From NCBI RefSeq assembly GCF_024643205.1, contig NZ_JAMKQJ010000014.1:114570-178569 (forward strand): 64,000 nt of DNA, in the 5' to 3' direction. Of this stretch, positions 60,358-64,000 are shown piece after piece; within the stretch, counting starts at the first letter, position 1; each line of letters starts with the position of its first letter. The stretch is from Parapedobacter tibetensis. Its GTDB lineage: Bacteria > Bacteroidota > Bacteroidia > Sphingobacteriales > Sphingobacteriaceae. Made by a program: the position numbers and the translations under genes. Under the pieces are notes generated by a model. That model saw nothing but the letters and a program-made list of their open reading frames with translations, did not search any database and was not told where the DNA came from.

Positions 60358-61320
60358 TTAAAAGTACCGCGGCGTACGTACTCGTTGTGTACCCTTGTTT
60401 AAGGTATACCCCAACGATATCTCGTGTGTGCTACCTACTTGATTGTGTATCCTACTTAATGCGTAATCGAAGGAATAGCCAATCCTGAACTGGCCGCCGG
60501 CAATAAATTCAGCCAGCGCAATGATGGAATTTGGACGGGAAAGATCACTTGATAGTTTATCGCCACTTGATAGTGCGGTTCGGTAGGATACCCCAAAAGT
60601 AATCTGCTCAGCAAAAATGACCGCAGCATTTAAATCGGTTGTCCAAGCCCTCGTTACCGCATTATTCGCATTCTTGACCATAATGGAAGGTTTAAATAAC
60701 ATATCACTTGCAATGGGCACAATTCCGCCTACATTGATGTAGTATTGGGTGATTGGCGGAATACGGGTACTTCCATTATCTTCATTAAACAACAAACGAG
60801 AAATCAGGTTATCGACCCCAACACCTGCGAAAAAGGTATTATTGGAATAGTAAACACCAAACCGCGCATCCGGTAGAAACGAATTTTCGATGTTCACGGC
60901 CTCGGGATCTTGCGTCCTAGCATCTGCGTTATCAAACCCAGAATGGATTACACCCAATCCGAGACCGAACGACAGCCGATCTTCAGGATCCCAACCTACA
61001 CGCAGGCGGTATGCGTAATTTGCATAAGCGTAGATACGTTTTTCCAAACCTACGCGGTCGCTCATGATATTCAACCCAAGTCCCACATTATCACTGGCAG
61101 TACGCATATCCGCCGCCAAAGCCAACGTACGCGGGCCATCGGGTATACCCGTCCATTGCGACCGATAATACGTATGCAAATTCACCGGTCCGCGATAGCC
61201 TGCATACGCGGGGTTGATGTACAACCCGTTAAACATATACTGGCTATACTGCGCTACTTGCTGGGCAAAAGCAGGAGCGGTTGAGGCTAATATCAGCAGT
61301 AGAAAAAAATACTTCTTCAT
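60358..61320 (-). CDS. porP: PorP/SprF family type IX secretion membrane protein
   Basis: 320 residues with a signal peptide ending AFAQQ. The family pattern is clear: QVAQYSQYMFNGLYINPAYAGYRG at the N-terminus, WTGIPDGPRTLALAADMR, RFGVYYSNNTFFAGVGVDNL and the C-terminal FRIGYSFDYALSRI. PorP/SprF proteins are outer-membrane barrels. SprF-like members are needed for secretion of substrates with type B C-terminal domains, which matches the adhesin encoded just upstream. Confidence 0.94.
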   Translation of the reverse strand: MKKYFFLLLILASTAPAFAQQVAQYSQYMFNGLYINPAYAGYRGPVNLHTYYRSQWTGIPDGPRTLALAADMRTASDNVGLGLNIMSDRVGLEKRIYAYANYAYRLRVGWDPEDRLSFGLGLGVIHSGFDNADARTQDPEAVNIENSFLPDARFGVYYSNNTFFAGVGVDNLISRLLFNEDNGSTRIPPITQYYINVGGIVPIASDMLFKPSIMVKNANNAVTRAWTTDLNAAVIFAEQITFGVSYRTALSSGDKLSSDLSRPNSIIALAEFIAGGQFRIGYSFDYALSRIHNQVGSTHEISLGYTLNKGTQRVRTPRYF

Positions 61321-61371
61321 GTCTTTATCTTTTATTGGATGTTGGTCAAATCAGCTTCTTCTAATTAATGA

Positions 61372-61397
61372 CCTGCTGGGAATATTTACCCAGCAGG
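61372..61397. repeat. Hairpin between adhesin and porP genes
   Basis: CCTGCTGGG-AATATTTA-CCCAGCAGG, perfect 9-bp arms, directly after the adhesin stop. T-rich sequence lies only on the plus-strand side, so on the minus strand this is a stem without U-tail. It is more likely an mRNA-stabilising or processing structure than a terminator. Confidence 0.6.
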
Positions 61398-61407
61398 GCA
61401 TCCTTTT

Positions 61408-64000
61408 TTAGCGGTTCGTCACTCGTATAAGGGCTACGGCGCCTTTGTAGGTTTGCCATTCGCCATTGTCATTGCGAACCCGCAAAATATAGTAGTATGT
61501 ACCTTCGCTAAGTGAACCACCATCCCAATCGTTGTTGTAGTTTGTGCTCTTGTACACCTGGTTGCCCCATCTGTTGAGCACCAACAGCTCTCTACTTGAA
61601 TACTGCAGGAGGTTCCTGATGACAAAGCGGTCATTGAGTCCATCACCATTAGGTGTAAACAGATTCGGAATCACCAATATGGCGTCGACCGGAACTGGAT
61701 CGATCTCATCCTCATCATCAGGATCCTCATCATCAGGATCCGTACCTGGACTCCAAACTGCGATGCCATTGGTAATGGTTCCGACAGCCGTTTCAGCTAC
61801 CATGGCAGTCACCTTAACCACGATGGTCGATTGCGGTGCCATCACTCCTGTTGTTGTGATGGTCGCATCGTTACCAGTTCCGGCTATGGTGGCCGCACCG
61901 GATACAATCTCGTATCCTGTGATGGTCACTCCGGCACCTGGCCGTTCTTCGAGCGCGATCAGTTCATCGGCTTCGATGGCCAACGGCCCGTTGTTGGTAA
62001 TGGTCACCGTAAAGGTGGTAGCCTGTCCTGCTTGTACCAACGACTGGTCAGCAGCCTTATCAATGCTCAAGGTATATGGAGCATCTACCGGAATATCAGG
62101 TGTCTGGTCCTCATCGTCCTCATCATCCGTATCTGGATCCTTATCAGGTCCCCAAACCGCTATGCCATTGGAAACTGTTTGTCCAGCGCTGGCCGTGACA
62201 TCAGCATTCACCGTTATGACGATGGTTTCATCAGCAGCTATCGCTGCAGTAGCGGTCAGTATAGCACTGTTACCCGTTCCTGCCACCGTTGCATTGCTTG
62301 AAGTCACTTCGTATCCTGTAATAGTCAGGCCGTCGCTTGGCCGTTCTCCCAGGCTGATGGTTTTGCCCACCGCGATGGTAGACGGCCCTTCATTGGTAAC
62401 GGTCACTGTAAAGCTGGTACTACCACCGGCAGTTACGCGTTGCTGATCGGCAACCTTAGTAATACTCAATGTATGCCTTGGATCCACAGGAATTTCCGGT
62501 GTTTCCGTTTCATCATCTGGGTCACCATCATCAGGATCTTTATCAGGACCCCAAACCGCTATACCATTGGTGATCGTTCCTTCTGCATCATCAGCAATAG
62601 CAGCGGTAATCTTCAAGACAATGGTACCTTGGACAGGCAATACTGCTGTGGTGGTTACCGCAGCCTCATTACCTGTACCGCTTACCGTAGCACTTCCGCT
62701 GATGACCTCGTAACCCGTGATGGTTACTCCTTCACCTGGACGCTCTACCAAGCTGATTACCTCACCATTGGCGATCAACGAAGGCCCTTCATTGGTGACG
62801 GTCACCGTAAAGCTTGTATTGGTACCCGCTTGTACACGGTCTTGATCGGCTACTTTCGTAATGCTCAGCAGACGGTCAGGATCAACCGGTATTTCAGGTG
62901 TGTCGTCTTCATCATCTGGATCTGTATCCGGATCCTTATCAGGACCCCATACGCTGATTCCGTTGGAGATGGTTGAAGGCGCATCGGCATCAACATCTGC
63001 GGTAACTTTCACGATAATCGTACCGCCTACGGCAATCTTACCTGTGGTTGTCAACACCGGCATATTGCCGCTTCCAGCTATAGTAGCCGCACCCGAGGTC
63101 ACCTCGTAACCGGTAATGGTGAGACCCTCGCTTGGACGCTCAGTTAAATTGATGTCTTTACCGACCTCAATGACTGAAGGACCGTTGTTTGTTACGGTTA
63201 CCGTGAAGGTGGTACTCGTACCGGCTTTTACGCGGTTCTGATCAGCCACTTTCGTGATACCCATAGTAGACTCGCGGTCAACTGGGATTTCTGGGGTATC
63301 GTCTTCATCGTCTGGATCTTCTGTTTCCGGATCCTTATCTGGTCCCCATACGTCAACACCATTGGTAATCGTAGCTGGAGCATCGGCATCGATGTCGGCC
63401 GTGATACGTATCACAATGCTTTCACCGGTTGCCACAGTACCCGTTGTCGTTACCGCCGCACTGTTGCCAGTTCCAGACACCGTTGCACTACCAGAAACCA
63501 CTTCGTAACCGGTAATGGTCACGCCTTCACTTGGGCGTTCTCCCACACTGATGATTTCACCTTCTTGGATGGTACCTGGACCATTATTAGTGATCGTCAC
63601 CGTGAAGCTTGTGCTTTCGCCTGCTACTACGCGTTCTTCATCGGCTACCTTCGTAATCGACAGCTCCATATCGCAGAACACCGTCGTGAAGGTAACAACT
63701 GTACGGTCGACCTCAGCGGTTTCACAAACGCCGTCGCCGCTTACACCAACACGATACGTATACGTACCTGGGGCAAGGACACCAAGATTGAGTGTACCAT
63801 CCGCACCACCGGCAACCATGTCGCCATTGGCATCATACCAGTGGAATACTGGATTGGTTATGGTGCTACTGGCACTTAGCATTGCTGTAAGAACCGTTTC
63901 ATCCGTAGGATCGATACAGATATCCTCGCTTGGATCGACTCCGTTAACTAGGACATCCGCGATATCCTCAGGCGTAGCCGATGGGTTGATCGTGAAGGTA
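61408..64000 (-). CDS. Repeat adhesin with DUF11-like repeats and type IX secretion C-terminal domain, partial
   Basis: The frame is open to the window edge, so the N-terminus is missing; 863 codons are visible. Five repeats of about 131 residues (61684-63666) follow one another, each starting L.ITKVADQ.RV.AG and containing TSFTVTVTNNGP, ERPSEGLTITGYEV and NGI.VWGPDKDP. Each ends in an acidic DPDDEDDTPEIPVD linker. They resemble the DUF11/conserved-repeat beta-sandwich. The last 90 residues (LFTPNGDGLNDRFVIRNL, LNRWGNQVYKSTNYNNDWDGG, GTYYYILRV) are a gliding-motility-type (type B) CTD. It is a cell-surface or secreted adhesin exported by the type IX system, with porP and the PorE-like gene downstream. 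Confidence 0.92.
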   Translation of the reverse strand, partial: TFTINPSATPEDIADVLVNGVDPSEDICIDPTDETVLTAMLSASSTITNPVFHWYDANGDMVAGGADGTLNLGVLAPGTYTYRVGVSGDGVCETAEVDRTVVTFTTVFCDMELSITKVADEERVVAGESTSFTVTITNNGPGTIQEGEIISVGERPSEGVTITGYEVVSGSATVSGTGNSAAVTTTGTVATGESIVIRITADIDADAPATITNGVDVWGPDKDPETEDPDDEDDTPEIPVDRESTMGITKVADQNRVKAGTSTTFTVTVTNNGPSVIEVGKDINLTERPSEGLTITGYEVTSGAATIAGSGNMPVLTTTGKIAVGGTIIVKVTADVDADAPSTISNGISVWGPDKDPDTDPDDEDDTPEIPVDPDRLLSITKVADQDRVQAGTNTSFTVTVTNEGPSLIANGEVISLVERPGEGVTITGYEVISGSATVSGTGNEAAVTTTAVLPVQGTIVLKITAAIADDAEGTITNGIAVWGPDKDPDDGDPDDETETPEIPVDPRHTLSITKVADQQRVTAGGSTSFTVTVTNEGPSTIAVGKTISLGERPSDGLTITGYEVTSSNATVAGTGNSAILTATAAIAADETIVITVNADVTASAGQTVSNGIAVWGPDKDPDTDDEDDEDQTPDIPVDAPYTLSIDKAADQSLVQAGQATTFTVTITNNGPLAIEADELIALEERPGAGVTITGYEIVSGAATIAGTGNDATITTTGVMAPQSTIVVKVTAMVAETAVGTITNGIAVWSPGTDPDDEDPDDEDEIDPVPVDAILVIPNLFTPNGDGLNDRFVIRNLLQYSSRELLVLNRWGNQVYKSTNYNNDWDGGSLSEGTYYYILRVRNDNGEWQTYKGAVALIRVTNR
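61684..63666 (-). repeat. Five tandem ~393-bp coding repeats in the adhesin gene
   Basis: Units of 130-132 codons begin near 63666, 63264, 62868, 62472 and 62073. They share NGI/V.VWGPDKDP and TPEIPVD blocks. The acidic linkers are encoded by short CATCATCAGGATC-type microrepeats, for instance two 15-bp CTCATCATCAGGATC units near 61712-61742. Confidence 0.85.

Noticed and set aside
61544..62446. 300-residue Ser/Val-rich plus-strand frame
   Set aside because: Antisense image of the adhesin repeats; the repeats make several long shadow frames here.
61684..63666. Regular long repeats considered as a CRISPR-like array
   Set aside because: Units are about 393 bp, in frame and protein-coding, with no short repeat/spacer structure.

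Overview
The window comes from a Bacteroidota chromosome, most likely from the Sphingobacteriaceae (Pedobacter/Parapedobacter-like; the genus is inferred). The evidence is three SusC/SusD pairs, FecR/ECF-sigma pairs, a PorP/SprF protein beside an adhesin with a type IX secretion C-terminal signal, a TamB/lipoprotein-TamL pair, a fused alpha-beta ketoacid dehydrogenase E1, and TAnnTTTG/TTG promoters with few Shine-Dalgarno sequences. No rRNA, tRNA or CRISPR array was seen.

Region 1 (1-12.6 kb, minus strand) is a polysaccharide utilisation locus. It reads ECF sigma, FecR, GH16-type glycosidase lipoprotein, SusC (with STN domain), SusD, an S1 sulfatase and two FAD-dependent oxidoreductases, the last cut by the window edge. 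Sulfatase plus GH16 suggests a sulfated polysaccharide; this is inference. Region 2 (12.7-20.5 kb) is a second sigma-FecR-SusC-SusD set. An identical 28-bp direct repeat flanks it, with 5' fragments of two unrelated genes and a MITE-like element at its edges. Its FecR gene carries two in-frame palindromic repeat insertions.

Region 3 (20.6-26.4 kb) is mixed: an ABC-type substrate-binding lipoprotein, a YCII-like small protein, a DUF1800/DUF1501 pair, a PIN-domain toxin-antitoxin pair and a conserved hypothetical.

Region 4 (26.7-32.4 kb, plus strand) is an aromatic amino acid operon: prephenate dehydratase, DAHP synthase/chorismate mutase, EPSP synthase, chorismate synthase and a ROK-type kinase. 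A 22-residue leader peptide precedes it, with 8 of 9 consecutive residues aromatic (YWFFGYFYF). The leader is followed by mutually exclusive antiterminator and terminator stems. This looks like a complete ribosome-mediated attenuator and is the best candidate here for an undescribed regulatory system.

Region 5 (32.4-44.4 kb) holds housekeeping genes: fused ketoacid dehydrogenase E1, TamB/TamL, malate dehydrogenase and a retropepsin-like protease. Region 6 (44.3-58.1 kb) is a third SusC/SusD locus on the minus strand. It adds DUF4945-like, DUF4185, DUF1080, cupredoxin/PVC-type dehydrogenase-like and FG-GAP proteins. It is divergent from an AraC-family regulator, and a fumarylacetoacetase-family enzyme lies beyond that. 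Region 7 (58.3-64 kb) is a type IX secretion module: a repeat adhesin (5' end beyond the window), a PorP/SprF protein and a PorE-like OmpA protein.
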